Counted from the stretch's first letter, positions 51,701 through 62,862 are shown. The stretch: DNA of 64,000 nucleotides from Desmodesmus armatus (GCA_007449985.2 VIIQ02000203.1:98193-162192); one strand, 5' to 3'. The notes: generated by a model from the sequence alone, not told the origin. Program-made: numbers and translations.

Positions 51701-53550
51701 GAAGTATGGGAGGGGGGGAAGCAGCAGGCTGGGGCTCACTCAAGCAGACGCCTGCCATGCTTGACGCTAGGAGGGTCGTCAAGGTCATTCACGCCAATAA
51801 CCAGGCAGCTCTCATCGGTGTGAGGCTAGAACTCGGGCTCCCGGCAGCTTCGGCTGTTGTGTCGACAGAGGGAGTACTTGGATACATGAAAGCTCACTAA
51901 GACTGTCCTACTGATTAGGCAGGGTTTAGGGTTTAGGCAGGGTTTGTGTGTGTGGCCACCCGGTGGGGGTCCGCCCCCCTTATCCTTGCCGAAAAACAAT
52001 TCATGCCAATGAACCAGCAGGTCCCCCCAGGTCTGCGCGTCCCCTTGCTGATGTTGGCCTGCCAGCTGCTCTTCTTCTCCTACTTGTATAAGAAGAAGAA
52101 CAACAAGAGCAGCCGATAGACCAAGCACAACTGTATAGGCGGGGCAGCTGACACCAGAGATACCGGGGGGGGGGGGGGGCTTGTCACCCTGCCATGTGCC
52201 AGCTGCCTTGGAGCAGTGCATGCCTATCTATCCCACCTAATCTCTGCTTGTTATTCTCTGCTTGTTACCAGAGGGAGATTGGCGGCAATGGACCAGCAGG
52301 TCCCCCAGGTCTGCACGCCCCCTGGTCGATGTTGGCCTGCCAGCTGCTCTTCATCTTCTACTTGTGGACGACAACAAGAAGAAGAATTAGAGCAGCCGAT
52401 AGACCAAGCACAACTGTATAGGCGGGGCAGCTGACACCAGAGATACGCGCGGGGGGGGGGGGGTCACCCTGCCATGTGCTAACTGCCTTGGAGCAGTGCA
52501 TGCCTCTCTATCCTACCTACTCTCTGGTTGCTACCGGAGGGTGATTGGCGGCAATGGACCAGCAGGTCCCCCAGGTCTGCACGCCCCCTGGTCGATGTTG
52601 GCCTGCCAGCTGCTCTTCTTCCTGCTACTTGTTGTTACTTCACAACAACAAGAAGAAGAAGAACAAGAACAGCCGATAGACCAAGCACAACTGTATACCT
52701 CACACCTGACATGAGAAACTGGGGGTACGACAGGCCCTTCCGGGCACCCCTCATGAGCCCCTGGCTCGCTGGCTAGTGCCGAGGTTGAGACTCTGTCCCC
52801 AATTACTGTACTGTACTGTACTGTACTGTACTGTACTGTATAGGCAGGGCAGCTGACATAACAAAGGGGGGTCACCCTGCCATGTGCTGGCATGCCTCTA
52901 CACAGTGCATGCCTCTCTATCCTAGCTCAGCTAGGAAATGATTCCCTTCTTGTTACCCTGCCAGACCAGAAGGCAGGCCTCCATATAAGTTGGCTGCAAT
53001 GCGCATCCTTTTGCCAAACCAAACTCAACCCTCGTGCGTCAAAAGTGTACCTTCCGACACATATGCTATAGAGCTTGCCCCAGCACTTGCCTGACTGCAG
53101 AGTGCAATCACGCAGTGTAGGCTGCCAAACATGCACACAGGCGCCTCTTCCATGTACACAACAGGCGGTCCAGCGTGCATACATACAGTACTAACAGGCA
53201 TGTATGGTCAGGTGGGGTCACCCGTCCTCGGGTAAGTCACCTTTCCTGACCATACACGTCTTGTAACAAGTGACAGTATGATACAGCTACAGATGGTAAG
53301 GGTTTGGATACGCTTACCATCTGTAGCTGTATCATACTATCACTTGTTACAAGAGCAGCGTCAGCATGAAGTCCAGTGTGTCCATCCAACCGTACCTTGT
53401 ACTGCGCCCACTTTGGGTCCCTCCAGGCCTCCTGGGGAGCAGCAGACACTGCTGCCTTCCCGCCCACCACTGCCACCCTCTCCTGCTGGACCCCAACTGC
53501 CATCACTGCTGCTGTCTGTCTTACCAGCTGCTGCTGAACGGCCTGAACAC
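43840..53550 (-). CDS. Cytochrome b5-fused front-end fatty acid desaturase
   Basis: These membrane di-iron enzymes insert a double bond between an existing one and the carboxyl end. Exons (minus): 53550-53396 ([14 protein letters not shown]), 51078-50871 (cytochrome b5 with haem motif HPGG), 50089-49989 ([18 protein letters not shown]), 49403-49316 (membrane helix [14 protein letters not shown]), 48640-48599, 48050-47947 (box 1 QHCGNHGAM spans these two; WRYHHQ), 46775-46723 (box 2 completed, SHHIHTND), 46452-46274, 45918-45810, 45210-45114 ([11 protein letters not shown]), 44704-44594 ([17 protein letters not shown]), 44309-44233 (box 3 QIEHHLFPA) and 44008-43840. All three His boxes and HPGG are intact. 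An upstream frame from an ATG at 53892 may hold the first exon. Regiospecificity (delta-4, -5 or -6) cannot be read by eye. Confidence 0.92.
45290..45335 (-). repeat. Copy of the start of the [11 protein letters not shown] exon
   Basis: GATGCTCAGGGAGGCGCT and neighbours repeat the acceptor edge of exon 45210-45114 about 105 bp upstream in the transcript. Confidence 0.7.
45540..45620 (-). repeat. Copy of the end of the 45918-45810 desaturase exon
   Basis: The bases for LVGAAAYR and the adjoining donor recur about 250 bp downstream in transcript order, with GTAGGTGTG-like sequence replaced by GTGTGGGGC. The intervening intron is C-rich. Confidence 0.7.
46025..46120 (-). repeat. Copy of the end of the [13 protein letters not shown] exon
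   Basis: 46120-46025 encodes [20 protein letters not shown], a diverged repeat of the last third of exon 46452-46274. It is longer than most copies and remains open, so a retained or alternative exon is conceivable. Confidence 0.75.
46995..47946 (-). repeat. Four tandem copies of the WRYHHQ exon end
   Basis: Downstream of the intact exon (ends 47947) are four copies of its last 30-45 bases, encoding [10 protein letters not shown], each followed by a GT donor. They end near 46997, 47253, 47511 and 47756. The unit of about 190-258 bp also contains CTCTACGCCTGTMTCC blocks and long C/CA tracts. The three leftmost units are almost identical and differ mainly in C-run length. Confidence 0.92.
48675..48755. 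repeat. CAG-rich tract before a desaturase exon
   Basis: CAG units with a few ACA interruptions start about 35 bp upstream (transcript sense) of the acceptor of exon 48640-48599. Another CAG tract at 48067-48110 precedes exon 48050-47947 in the same way. Confidence 0.85.
49130..49165 (-). repeat. Copy of the GGLLLG exon end
   Basis: The last bases of exon 49403-49316 and its GTGAGAGG donor recur at about 49130-49165, some 180 bp downstream in transcript order. Weaker traces (CTCTCACCCAAC) are near 49055. Confidence 0.7.
50180..50705 (-). repeat. Four copies of the end of the cytochrome b5 exon
   Basis: The segment encoding [20 protein letters not shown] and VPRAPC recurs at about 50705-50605, 50545-50495, 50470-50380 and 50270-50180, downstream of the intact exon (51078-50871). 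The nearest copy starts at SYHLRV, differs in few bases and stays in frame. The others have frameshifts or lack the middle. Confidence 0.9.
51155..51475 (-). repeat. Three copies of the start of the cytochrome b5 exon
   Basis: The CCCCTGCAG acceptor and the bases for [12 protein letters not shown] recur at about 51200 ([12 protein letters not shown]), 51360 ([12 protein letters not shown]) and 51465 ([10 protein letters not shown]), upstream of the intact exon start at 51078. Each is a ready-made decoy acceptor. Spacing is about 105-160 bp. Confidence 0.9.
51918..51990 (+). repeat. Short telomeric tract joined to a SINE-like tail
   Basis: GGGTTTAGGGTTTAGG (about 51920-51936) is followed by TGTGTGGCCACCCGGTGGGG and a GTCCGCCCCCCTT block near 51955-51983. 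The latter matches 56695-56728, the 3' part of a tRNA-like element. Confidence 0.6.
52005..52700. repeat. Three-unit tandem repeat with an inner palindrome
   Basis: The block ACCAGCAGGTCCCCCAGGTC ... CCAGCTGCTCTTC ... GCCGATAGACCAAGCACAAC occurs at about 52009, 52288 and 52553 (period about 265-280 bp). Each unit contains a CTCTTCTTC / GAAGAAGAA-type inverted repeat that differs between units. It lies in the first recognised desaturase intron. Confidence 0.85.
52763..52842 (+). repeat. Dispersed element with an (ACTGT)n tail, copy 2
   Basis: It matches 40247-40320 over about 50 bp and then runs into seven or so TACTG/ACTGT pentamers. It sits beside the 52.0-52.7 kb tandem repeat. Confidence 0.55.
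53202..53353. repeat. Two adjacent hairpins in a desaturase intron
   Basis: The first (53202-53255) pairs GTATGGTCAGGTG with the CCTGACCATAC side. The second (53259-53353) pairs TCTTGTAACAAGTGACAGTA with its near-perfect reverse complement over about 42 bp, around a 12-bp loop (GGTTTGGATACG). Both lie within 200 bp of the 53396 donor. Confidence 0.88.
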
Positions 53551-54370
53551 CTGCAAAGTGTGATACAAACACACAGACGGATGCTCAAGGGCCGACTTTG
53601 CAGCTGGCTGCAGCTGCAGTGGGAGTGGGGTTGGCACAGCAGCACAGTCCTGGCAACTGCTAGATGCTGTATATCCCTGTGCCCCTGCTGAAGCCCCAGC
53701 AGCAGCATCTGCTGATGTGACAGTATGGAGACCCTGCAACGTGCTGATGGCTATTGTGGGCTGGGGAAGACGTGCTAGCAGACATGCAACAGCTGACTGT
53801 GCTACCTGCCACTTGATCAGCACTGTCTCGCCACGGTAAGGCCACGTAGCGGCCGTTGCTCTGCGTGTTGTGCTATGCAGACTGCACCGCATCTCACCTT
53901 ATGTTTGGGTGCGGCCCGGCGTCAGCTCCGTGGCACCAGGACAGCAGATGGAAAGATGCCCTTGGATCGGCAGCTCGTGCGAGCTACCCGGGCAGACATA
54001 GAAAGCAGTGGTGAAGGTGTAGCCATAGCGCATGTCCGATTTTTGGGAGGGCCGGGATTTCGATTGTGGTTTTGACAGTACATGTACATGTTTGGTTGCG
54101 AGACGCCATCGTTGGTCTGTGCTGCTGGTTACAAAGAAACGAAGAATCAAAGATACGCTGGCGCTTCAGCAGCAGCAGCAGTGGCAGCAGCAGAAAGGTG
54201 TGGTCAACAAGAAATCCTCTCTGATTACAGGCACGCCGGCAAGTAACTGCAAGCAATTCTGTTTGTATAGCATCAGTTCAATCGGTCCAGCTGCTGCAAG
54301 GAGAGCTTCTGCACGCAACCCTGTATCTGCAACTAGCAGATCACTCCCGGTCTCAGTGGCAGCAGCACCA

Positions 54371-55491
54371 ATGGAGGCAGCGAAGGAGCATGCCTTCCGC
54401 ATGTACGGTCTTGCAGGACAAACAGCAGTAGTTACCGGTGGCACTAAGGTACAGCAGGGTGTTGCGTAGCGACGCAGCAGTGCAATGGTCAGTCCCCCGC
54501 CAGCCTGGCACAGGGGTAGGAGGGGGTCACAGCAATGCAAGAGTTTGGTACCACCAACCAAACCGACACATGGACGGCCCTGATCTGCATCTAGTTGGAT
54601 GTGATGTGATTGTGTGCGTGCAGGGCATTGGGTTGGCAGTGGTTGAGGAGCTGTGTGCGTTGGGGGCCAAGGTAAGGGAGACTGCTCGCGGCGGGGGTGG
54701 TGTGGGAGGGGGGGGGGGGGGGGGCTGCTTGTGCCGCCATGGAGGTGGTGGTTCATAGGGTAGGGCCAGTAAAGGCAAACAGCAAGGAAAGTGTCTCTCT
54801 CAGGGGGTGCATTGGTTGACTGTGAGTCTCCAATCCAGATACGGTGCTTGGGACGTCTGATGGGGTGCAGTATCTGTGGTTGGGCGTGTACAGGAAGGCT
54901 AGAGAAGCATCTGCAGGTGGCAAGAGAGTTCGGCTAGACTAAGAGAACACAAGCAGTTGCAGGAAGAAGGGGAGTCCAGAATTTGGACATGGTAGCTGCA
55001 AGTAGACCATGGCTCAGCCTGATGGGCGGTGACTGATATCACCCGGCTGGCATCAAACAGTCACTGAGTGAGGACTGTAGCTGCACAATTTGATGTAACC
55101 ACTAGTGTTAGCTAGGACTTCAGTGGCAGCTGACTGAGTAATCAGTATGGGGATGGGAATGCATCCACCAGCAGCAGTGACTGGAATTAACCTTCTGACC
55201 TAAAGCAGTGTGTAGTGCAGATGCGCAAAGATGGGCAGATTCGCACAGGGATGGGAATGCATCCACCAGCAGCAGTGACTGGAATTAACCTTCTGACCGA
55301 AAGCAGTGTGTAGTGCAGATGCGCAAAGATGGGCAGATTCGCACAGGGATGGGAATGCATCCACCAGCAGTAGTGATTGGAATTAACCTTCTGACCGAAA
55401 GCAGTGTGTAGTGCAGATGCGCAAAAGATGGGCAGATTCGCACGGGGATGGGAATGCATCCAACAGCAGGGAGCCGCAGCCGCCGACACCA

Positions 55492-55522
<31 letters not shown>

Positions 55523-56261
55523 GGCAGCAGTAAAAGCAAAGCAGCAGAGCTGGCAGCGGGCTGGGCGGGCGAGGATGTCACACTATCGGAGGGCTATTGG
55601 AGGGAAGCAGTCAAAGGATCTTGTACCACCAGTCAACGGGTGATGCACTGCGAAGGGTACCGGTAAGAAGGGTGCTGGTGGGGTCTCCAGAGGGCGGCCA
55701 AGGCCCAGGCTTGTGTCATGCTTGCCTCGCTGCTTCTGAACCTCTCTGTGCTGCCGCTGCCGCTGCTGCTGCTGCTGCTGCTCTTCACTCCACAGGTGCT
55801 GCTGTGCTCCCGTGACCATGCCAATGTTGAGTCCACAGTGCAGCAGCTGGCAGGCAAGGGCTATCAGGTGTCAGGGCTAGCGGTGGATGTGGCTGATGCA
55901 GCACAGCGGCAGCAGCTGGTGCAGCGGGTATCAGACAATTTTGGCGGCAAGCTCAACATACTAGGTGGGTGCAGGGGTCTGGGTGTTTGTGGGGCAAAGT
56001 AGCAGGCTATTGATGCAGCAGCAGCAGCAGCAGCAGCAGCGGGTGTCAGAGGCGATTGGGGGCAAGCTCGATATACTAGGTGGGTGAAAATGGGGTGGGC
56101 GGGGCTGTAAAGCTGAGTAGCAGGAGTTTGATGCAGCATAGCGGCAGCAGCTGGTGCAGCGGGTGTCTGACGCATTTGGGGGCAAACTCAATATACTAGG
56201 TGGGTGCAGAGGTTGGGGGCTGTCGGGCTGAGTAGCGGGAAGCCTTGAGAGTTTTGATTTA

Positions 56262-56296
<35 letters not shown>

Positions 56297-57021
56297 TGGT
56301 GCAGCGGGTGTCGGATGAATTTGAAGGCAAGCTCAACATACTAGGTGGGTGTAGAAAGGCGAGGGAGGCTGTTGGGCTGAGTATCAGGAAGTTGATGCAG
56401 CCAATCGGCAGCAGCAAGTGCAGCGTATACCAGAGGCGCTGGGGGCAAGCCCACCAAGTTGAGTGGGCACAGGGGTGGTGAAGGGTTCTCTATGCTGTAG
56501 GCGCGAGTGATTGGCCTGACCGTGATTTGAGGGTGCTGTGCCGGCAGTCGCTGTAGCACACCGAGGAGGTGTGTGGGTTCAACTCCCATGCTTTTTGGTC
56601 CGGGCACTGGGCACCTGGTATAGGGGCGTATCTCATTGGTGAGGCCTTGCCTCGGGCCCCTGGCAGTGGGGTTTGCCTGATTGCGCTGTGTGTGGCCAGC
56701 CGGTGGGAGTCCGGCCCCCCTGGTAAAAAAGTGAGTTGAGGGTGCTGGTGCAGTGGCATGGACTGTGGGTGGAGTGACAGGGACTGTAGGGACATAGGTG
56801 TGCAAGGTGGATCAAGGGGGCGGCAAGACCGGACTACTAGTAGTGCATGTGTCGTGTGATACTGCAGTGAGCAATGCTGGACCAGACCAGTGAGGGGCTA
56901 GCAATGCAGCTGTAGAGCTGATCTGACGAATTGGGCGGCAAGCTCAACATACTAGGTGGGTGCAGAGGTGTGGATGTTTGTGGGGCAAAGTAGCAGGCAG
57001 CTCATGCAGTAGCAGTAGCAG

Positions 57022-57055
<34 letters not shown>

Positions 57056-60000
57056 TTGTGCAGCGAGTGTGAGATGTGTTTGGGGCCAAGCTCAACAAAT
57101 AGGTGGTATAGCTGATCTTGTTCTTTTGTCCGCGGGGAGGGGGGGGGATAGGGTTGAGATGCCCGGGGTGTGTTGAATGTGGCGGTTGCCACAAAGGGGT
57201 GTGTGCTGAAGATATGTTCTTGTGAATTCCAGGTCGACATGTTTGCAGCGGACTTTGTGGGCGGGAGTTTCTGCATATTTTCAGGCTGGTTGTCACTGCA
57301 TCGCGGATGCAGCGGCAAAGGCAATGTGGCAACAAATATGTGACTGAATGACAACCCACTGCTGCTACTGTTGCTGCTGCTGCCTCGTCTCCCACCTTCC
57401 TTTTTGCTGTGGCTGTGCAGTCAACACGTGCGCATCCACAAGCCCTGTGTTGACTTCAGTGCGGCCAATCACACTTTCTAAAGTCAATGTTGAAGCTCAC
57501 ACTTCAGAGTCTGTGCTGATCCCCCACTGTGAGGTGTGCACGCAACAAACTGAGCACGCCGTGCCGTACCTGGCCATGGCTCCTGACCTCCTACTGCCCC
57601 CGCCGCCGCTGCTGCATCGTCTTCCCCTCTGCCTGTTGCTGTTTCCTGTGCAGTCAACAATGTGGGCACCAACATCCGCAAGCCCTCTGTTGAGTTCAGT
57701 GAAGGTGACTTCAGCACCATACTCAGCACAAATCTGGAGAGTGCCTTTGCCCTGTCACAGCTGTTCCACCCACTGCTCAAGGCAGCTGGCAGTTCAGTGC
57801 TGCTGTTCAACTCCTCAGTAGCCGGTGAGTCATGATTTACAAAGTCAGGGTTTGTGCTTCTGGATGGCGTGTGGGGGGTAGATGAAGTGCTTGTCGCTAT
57901 GTCTTCATGCCGGATGTTTGAATTGCAAAGCGCTGTACTTTTGAATGCAGCTAGCTTGGGTTGCGACCAGCAGCTGTTCCACCCACTGCTCAAAGCAGCC
58001 GGCAGTTCAGTGCTGCTGTTCAACTCCTCAGTGGCTGGTGAGCATTGGGTTATGGGTCAGCGTTTACCTACAAAATCAGTGTTTGTGCATTTGGGTGGGG
58101 TTTGGGGTGTCAGGATATGCCTGTGCCTATGAATGGCCTAGGCTATAAATGGCGCAGTTGGTAAGTATGTGTGCGTATTGAACCTGGAAAAGTGCGCAGC
58201 ACTGTACCTGCGGCATGCGGTCAGCTCGGATTGCCCAAGGCAGCTGTTCCATCCGCTGCTCAAGGCGGCTGGCAGTCAAGTGCTGCTGTTGAACTCCTCA
58301 GTGGCCGATGAGTCAGCAGGCTCTGGTGCCAATGGTTCAAGGCTGTTGGCTCAGGGGCAAGTCAGAGCCAGGTGTGGAATCATTATGCCCGTGCTTGGGG
58401 ATCGTTGGGAGGATGGAGAGGGGGGCGGTAAAGCCTAATACTGCTTGTTGCCTTGCGGGTGCAGGCCTTGCCGAGGTCAGTCCTGTTTGCAACCTTGCAA
58501 CAATTATACACAAGGACCCTTTGCCTCCGCGCTGCCCCCCCCCCCCCTGCCCCCCCCCCCCCCAACCCACAGGTGGCCTCACTGCGCTGTGCAGCGGCAG
58601 CCTGTGCGCCATACGCACATCATGCAAGTAAAATTGCGCCAATGTGTAGTGTTGCCGTGCAAGTGCAGTCTGACAAAAGTGTCCCCAGCAAGCACACAAC
58701 GACACTATGCTGCTCCCCCCCCCCTCTTCCCCAAACCAGGTGGCTCCACTGCATTATTCAGTGGCAGCCTGTACGCCATATGCACATCATGCAAGTGCAG
58801 ACGCCTGGGTGTGTTGTTGTTGTCGTCTGGGTGCAGTCGTGCACGTCCACCCCAGCAACTTGCTTGTGCCGCACACAATGACACTATGCTGCTGTCCCCC
58901 CCCCCCACCCCCCCCCCACCCCCCCCCCACCCCCACCCACCCACCCACAAACAGGTGGCCCCACTGCGCTGTTCAGTGGCAGCCTGTATGCGATGACAAA
59001 GGCTGCACTCAACCAGCTCACCAAGAACTTGGCGGTGGAGTGGGCGGCAGACGGCATTCGCGTCAACTCGGTGGCACCATGGTAAGCATTCTGTACATTA
59101 CTAATCTGCCACGGCCCTGTGGCAGCAACAGCACCTTGAAGCGCATACAAATTGCAGGTTGACTTTTGACAGCGCATCAAGTGCTCTCTTGAGGTGATTG
59201 TCTGTACGCTACTACATGTGACGTGGCCAGGGGTGGGCCAGCACATGGTTTAGGGTTTAGGGTTTAGGTGCTCACACACATGTGGGCCACAATCCACAGA
59301 TGTATTGCATTTGAGACAGGGGAGGTGTAACTGCTCAGGGGTCCCCAGTGGGTTGGGGTGTGTGGGTGTGTAGACACAGGGAGTGCATCCAGCCATGCAT
59401 CAACCATCCAAGGAAGTGACATTCTGAAGTTGCGCACTACGGAAGTGCGTGGGAGCGCACATAAATTACACATTCAGTCACAAGTAATCAAAGGAAATGT
59501 GTGTGTGTGTGGGGGGGGGGGGGGCTAGTAGGCTTGGCTTGGTGTGCAGTGCTAGTGGCAGCGGCAAAGATCGCACGAGGGTCTTTCTAGTGGCTGCATG
59601 GTAGCAGTCCACGCATTGCGTACAGTCACCGAGGCTTGCCTTGAGAAATGGCGGGGGTGGCTTCTCGGGGGGGGGGGGGGGGTCAAAATCATCAAGACTC
59701 AGGCTCGGCATCATGCATTGGTTTTCTGGCCAGCCTAAGGTCTGTGATCAACCCCGTCTTCAAACCTGCACCGCTAACACTACTGGCGCCAATGCTGCTG
59801 TGACTCGGCCAGCCAGTATCTTTTGACAGTGCTGTCTCTCCTGCTGTCACTGCCACACATCTCCACACCCCTCTCAGGTGCACCGTGTTCTGGTTGAGCC
59901 ACCCCACTAGCAATGCAGGTCCTGCAAGGCCAGGACTTTGAGTCCCAGGTTGTGGGTGCAACCCACGTGCCATAGGGGCCGGGCCCATATACGCCAGCCT

Positions 60001-60463
60001 GGCGAGGTTGCCTCAGTGATGGCCTGTACAGGGCCAGCCGAGGCCCTTGACTAGCGCCCCCCCCCCCCCCCCACCACCACCACCACCACCCACCCACCCA
60101 CCCACTCACCCACCCCACCACTAACACCACCAATGCTACTGTTTCACAGCCTATGGCAGTACCTTTCTAACTCTGGTGCCCTCCCTGTTGCCTCTCCTGT
60201 TGCCATTTGCATGCTCTGTCCGTAGGTACACAGCCACGCCGCTAGCGATGCAGGTCCTGCAAGACAAGGACTTTGAGTCCCAAGTTGTGGGTGCCACCCC
60301 CATGGGCCGTATAGGCCAGCCTGGGGAGGTGGCTTCAGTGATGGCTTTCCTAGCCAGCCCTGCAGCCGGCTATGTGACAGGCCAGGTGGTTGCAGTGGAT
60401 GGGGGCTACAGCGTGAAGGGATTCTGGCCTGTGAAACATGCCCCAGCAGGGGGCAGGTTTTGA
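54371..60463 (+). CDS. Tropinone reductase-like short-chain dehydrogenase/reductase
   Basis: Classical SDR, NAD(P)-dependent, of the plant tropinone reductase-like group; substrate unknown. Six exons from the ATG at 54371 give 276 residues, the usual size. 54371-54448 and 54624-54671 form the Rossmann motif TGGTKGIG. 55796-55964 encodes [12 protein letters not shown] and DVADAAQR. 57654-57824 encodes [10 protein letters not shown] (NNxG motif) and the catalytic Ser region LLFNSSVAG. 58955-59081 has the YAMTK catalytic pair and RVNSVAPW. 60226-60463 ends [17 protein letters not shown] plus a short tail. All phases agree. The frame is open upstream of the ATG (Ala/Arg/Ser-rich, like a transit peptide), so the real start may be further left. 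Introns hold many exon-edge copies. Confidence 0.93.
55151..55470. repeat. 97-bp tandem repeat, about 3.3 units
   Basis: GGGATGGGAATGCATCCA recurs at about 55151, 55248, 55345 and 55444, with CTTCTGACCGAAAGCAGTGTG between. The units are nearly identical. It lies in the second SDR intron. Confidence 0.92.
56005..57100 (+). repeat. Five copies of the end of SDR exon 3
   Basis: Downstream of the intact exon (ends 55964), the segment for [20 protein letters not shown] with its CTAG/GTGGGT donor recurs at about 56015-56080, 56140-56205, 56280-56345, 56920-56957 and 57045-57105. Three have CAG expansions at the Gln codons. All but the last keep the donor. Confidence 0.9.
56540..56740 (+). mobile_element. 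tRNA-like SINE candidate in an SDR intron
   Basis: GTGGGTTCAACTCCCATGC (about 56574-56592) is an excellent Pol III B box; the A box is unclear. The 3' part (GTGTGTGGCCAGCCGGTGGG and a GTCCGGCCCCCCTGG block, then A6) matches the fragment at 51955-51983. No target-site duplication was identified. Confidence 0.5.
57415..57490 (+). repeat. Upstream decoy of SDR exon 4
   Basis: TGTGCAGTCAACACGTGCGCATCCACAAGCCC repeats, with changes, the acceptor and first 45 bases of exon 4 (57654 onward). It lies about 235 bp before the intact acceptor. Confidence 0.75.
57960..58310 (+). repeat. Two copies of the end of SDR exon 4
   Basis: The segment for [20 protein letters not shown] with its donor recurs at about 57968-58040 and 58236-58310, downstream of the intact exon. 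The first copy differs by only a few bases; the second encodes [12 protein letters not shown]. Confidence 0.9.
58565..58805 (+). repeat. Two upstream decoys of SDR exon 5
   Basis: The acceptor CACAG/CCAG plus the bases for [13 protein letters not shown] and [13 protein letters not shown] occur at about 58570-58620 and 58737-58790, ahead of the intact exon at 58955 ([13 protein letters not shown]). Each lacks the MTKAALNQ part and enters HHAS/SCK-type intron sequence. C-runs precede each. Confidence 0.9.
59247..59270 (+). repeat. Short interstitial telomeric tract
   Basis: Three TTTAGGG-type units (GGTTTAGGGTTTAGGGTTTAGG) lie in the last SDR intron. Similar short tracts are at 20527-20546 (CCCTAAACCCTAACC) and 51920-51936. 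Confidence 0.85.
59880..60040 (+). repeat. Upstream decoy of the last SDR exon
   Basis: 59887-59980 repeats the bases for [16 protein letters not shown] and the following block for [13 protein letters not shown], with indels, about 340 bp before the intact exon (60226). The copy is frameshifted after ESQVVGAT. Confidence 0.85.
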
Positions 60464-60505
60464 CTGTCAGAGTCTTGAGTCTTTCAGAGGTTCAAGTGTA
60501 CACAT

Positions 60506-60515
60506 TGTAATGTAA
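60506..60515 (+). promoter_or_regulatory. Doubled TGTAA polyadenylation signal of the SDR gene
   Basis: TGTAATGTAA starts 43 bases after the SDR stop. The motif and position suit a chlorophycean poly(A) signal. Confidence 0.65.
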
Positions 60516-60667
60516 CAAGAGGTGGTTCTTCGATGGCTTTTGGAGCATCAGCTGCATCAGCTGAGCGATATGCTGTGGTTTTGGGCAAGTTTGTGAAGCA
60601 GGCGGCATAGCTGCAGGTGTAACATTCTGAATCCGCTGGTTGATTGAGAACGGCACCTCAGGTGCAG

Positions 60668-61007
60668 CTGTCACGCCGTATGACGGCGTGTGCACAGTGT
60701 GGCGTGGTCCGCCAGCTGGATACAGGCACACATATGGTTTGTGCCTGTGCTGGTCAAAGCTTGAGGTTTAGGTGTTGAGCACTGACTGCGCCGTGCATTT
60801 GAGGCAAGCAAACCCCGAGAGAGGCGAGCTCTCTCGGGTCCTATCGCGTCGGTATGATGTAGTCTGTCGGGCACGCTGGTGCGTGCAGTCTACTGTAAGT
60901 CACTCCTGCTCATGCTACATGAAGGCCACCACGCCCAAGTTCACGCACAGGACTGCTAGTAGTAGTGACACTGCAGCTAGTCAGTAACAGTGCAGGCGTT
61001 CCTACCC
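60668..61007. repeat. 340-bp direct repeat, copy 1
   Basis: From CAGCTGTCACGCCGTATGAC to GTGCAGGCGTTCCTA this matches 62071-62406 almost exactly, with one C fewer in the second copy. It contains two perfect small palindromes: CACGCCGT-ATG-ACGGCGTG near its start and CCCGAGAGAG-GCGAG-CTCTCTCGGG in the middle. Confidence 0.92.
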
Positions 61008-62024
61008 GAGAGAGCTCCCTTGGGATGGTTCGGCGTGGCAGAGCAGTTGTGATGGGGCACTGCCAGTGAGGGCCTGCGGCGGGCGAGGCGCTTCCGCGAG
61101 CAGTTCATCGTCACGATGGAGTTATACATTTCCATTGTCGTCATTGGACCGACAGCGAAGGAGAGCTGTTACTGCTGGAGCAGCAGCAGCAGTAGCAGTC
61201 ACTGCGGGGCCCAGCTGTGAGGGCAGCTGTGGAAGCAGGGGTCAGGCACAGCCAGGAGAGCTGTGAGTACCTTCTCAGGGCTGGATGGAAAGGAGGCGGC
61301 TTGGCAATGTTGCTGTATCGTGTCATGGAGTGTTCTGGTCGAAGCAGCAGGAACGCAGTAGGGCTGGCGTGCTGAGGTGCCCTGTGTGCCCAGTGGCTTG
61401 TGAGCAGTTGCAGCAGCTGTGAGCACGGGACTGGGGGGGCACTGAGGGGTTGTCTGGTCCACCATGTTGTCCTTGTGCATGGGCGGTGCTTGTGTTCATG
61501 GCAGCAGGAGCGCTGCATCAGTGTGGGCACAAGGCACGTTGGCACAGGTGTGGGCTTGTGCATCATGGCTGTGGGTTGGCAGCTGTTGAGGTGTGAGCTG
61601 ACATGCATGGTTGCATGGGCCAGCAGGACCAGGACAGGGTACCAAGGTTGGGACAGCGTGGGCCAGCAGCGCTGGGCTGGGGGGGCATTGTGATAGCCAC
61701 CAGCACCCTGACGAGTTTGCAGTGGTTGGGCGCTGCGTGCAGCTGTCGAAAGCAGTTTGGTTGGTGCCAAGTGTGGCATGTGGGTGGCCAGGCATGTCGT
61801 CCGTGCAGCAGAGCAGCTGATAGTTGTTGATTGTTGATAGGCTCAGGGCCCCAGGCTGCAGTTCACAATCGGCAACAGACACCTGCAACAGTGGTGCGTG
61901 TTTGCCTGGTTTCTCGCTCCACTGAACGCTTGTGTATGCATGGATGGCTTCCCTTTTTGTTGAGCAGGAACACTGTGTGCATGGTGTCAACACTGCACAG
62001 TGGTGCAGTGTTGAGGGGGGATGG
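61008..62024. other. Spacer between the two 340-bp repeats
   Basis: No exon is supported. Open frames on both strands are short and Ala/Ser- or Cys-rich. A GAGAGAGCTC motif right after copy 1 (61009) echoes the palindrome inside the repeat. Confidence 0.35.
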
Positions 62025-62456
62025 CGTGCATCCGCCGTGAAAACCCCTCCGCCGCAACCTGACGTGACAGCTGTCACGCCGTATGACGGCGTGTGCACAG
62101 TGTGGCGTGGTCCGCCAGCTGGATACAGGCACACATATGGTTTGTGCCTGTGCTGGTCAAAGCTTGAGGTTTAGGTGTTGAGCACTGACTGCGCCGTGCA
62201 TTTGAGGCAAGCAAACCCGAGAGAGGCGAGCTCTCTCGGGTCCTATCGCGTCGGTATGATGTAGTCTGTCGGGCACGCTGGTGCGTGCAGTCTACTGTAA
62301 GTCACTCCTGCTCATGCTACATGAAGGCCACCACGCCCAAGTTCACGCACAGGACTGCTAGTAGTAGTGACACTGCAGCTAGTCAGTAACAGTGCAGGCG
62401 TTCCTAATGGCGTGCATCCGCCGTGAAAACCCCTCCGCCGCAACCTGACGTGACAC
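62022..62456. repeat. 340-bp repeat copy 2 flanked by a 49-bp direct repeat
   Basis: The second 340-bp copy (62071-62406) is bracketed by two copies of ATGGCGTGCATCCGCCGTGA-to-CCTGACGTGACA (about 62022-62070 and 62407-62455). Either a segment of about 385 bp was duplicated in tandem once with partial loss, or a unit inserted with an unusually long target duplication. Copy 1 lacks the 49-bp flanks. Confidence 0.85.
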
Positions 62457-62862
62457 AGCTGTGCTGGGGGGGGGGGGGGGGTAGTGGTTTCTGGGCAATG
62501 TTGGCACACTGGCGTTGAGGTACTACCTAGCAGGAAGGAACTGAGTTGCCAAGGCATTGAGTGCCTTCCTAGGGCATTGCGGAGCTCTCTATATTCAGGA
62601 AAGTATATACTATGTAAAACTATATTTGTGATGTAGTGTGTGGGCATCGAGGTGGGAGGAAGTTGCAATGCCTTTTGCTCAGTCAGTCTCACTAGAGTGT
62701 TCAATGATTGAAGTGGTACTTTGACCATGCATGGTTCAACGGGGCAGTGCACAGCCCCATAGGCTGCACTGTGTTCACACCTGAGCTGCCAATTGTCTGT
62801 TTGTAATAAGTGGCTGACCCCCCTGTTCCAAACACAGAGCTGCATGCGGTGGTGGTGCTGCT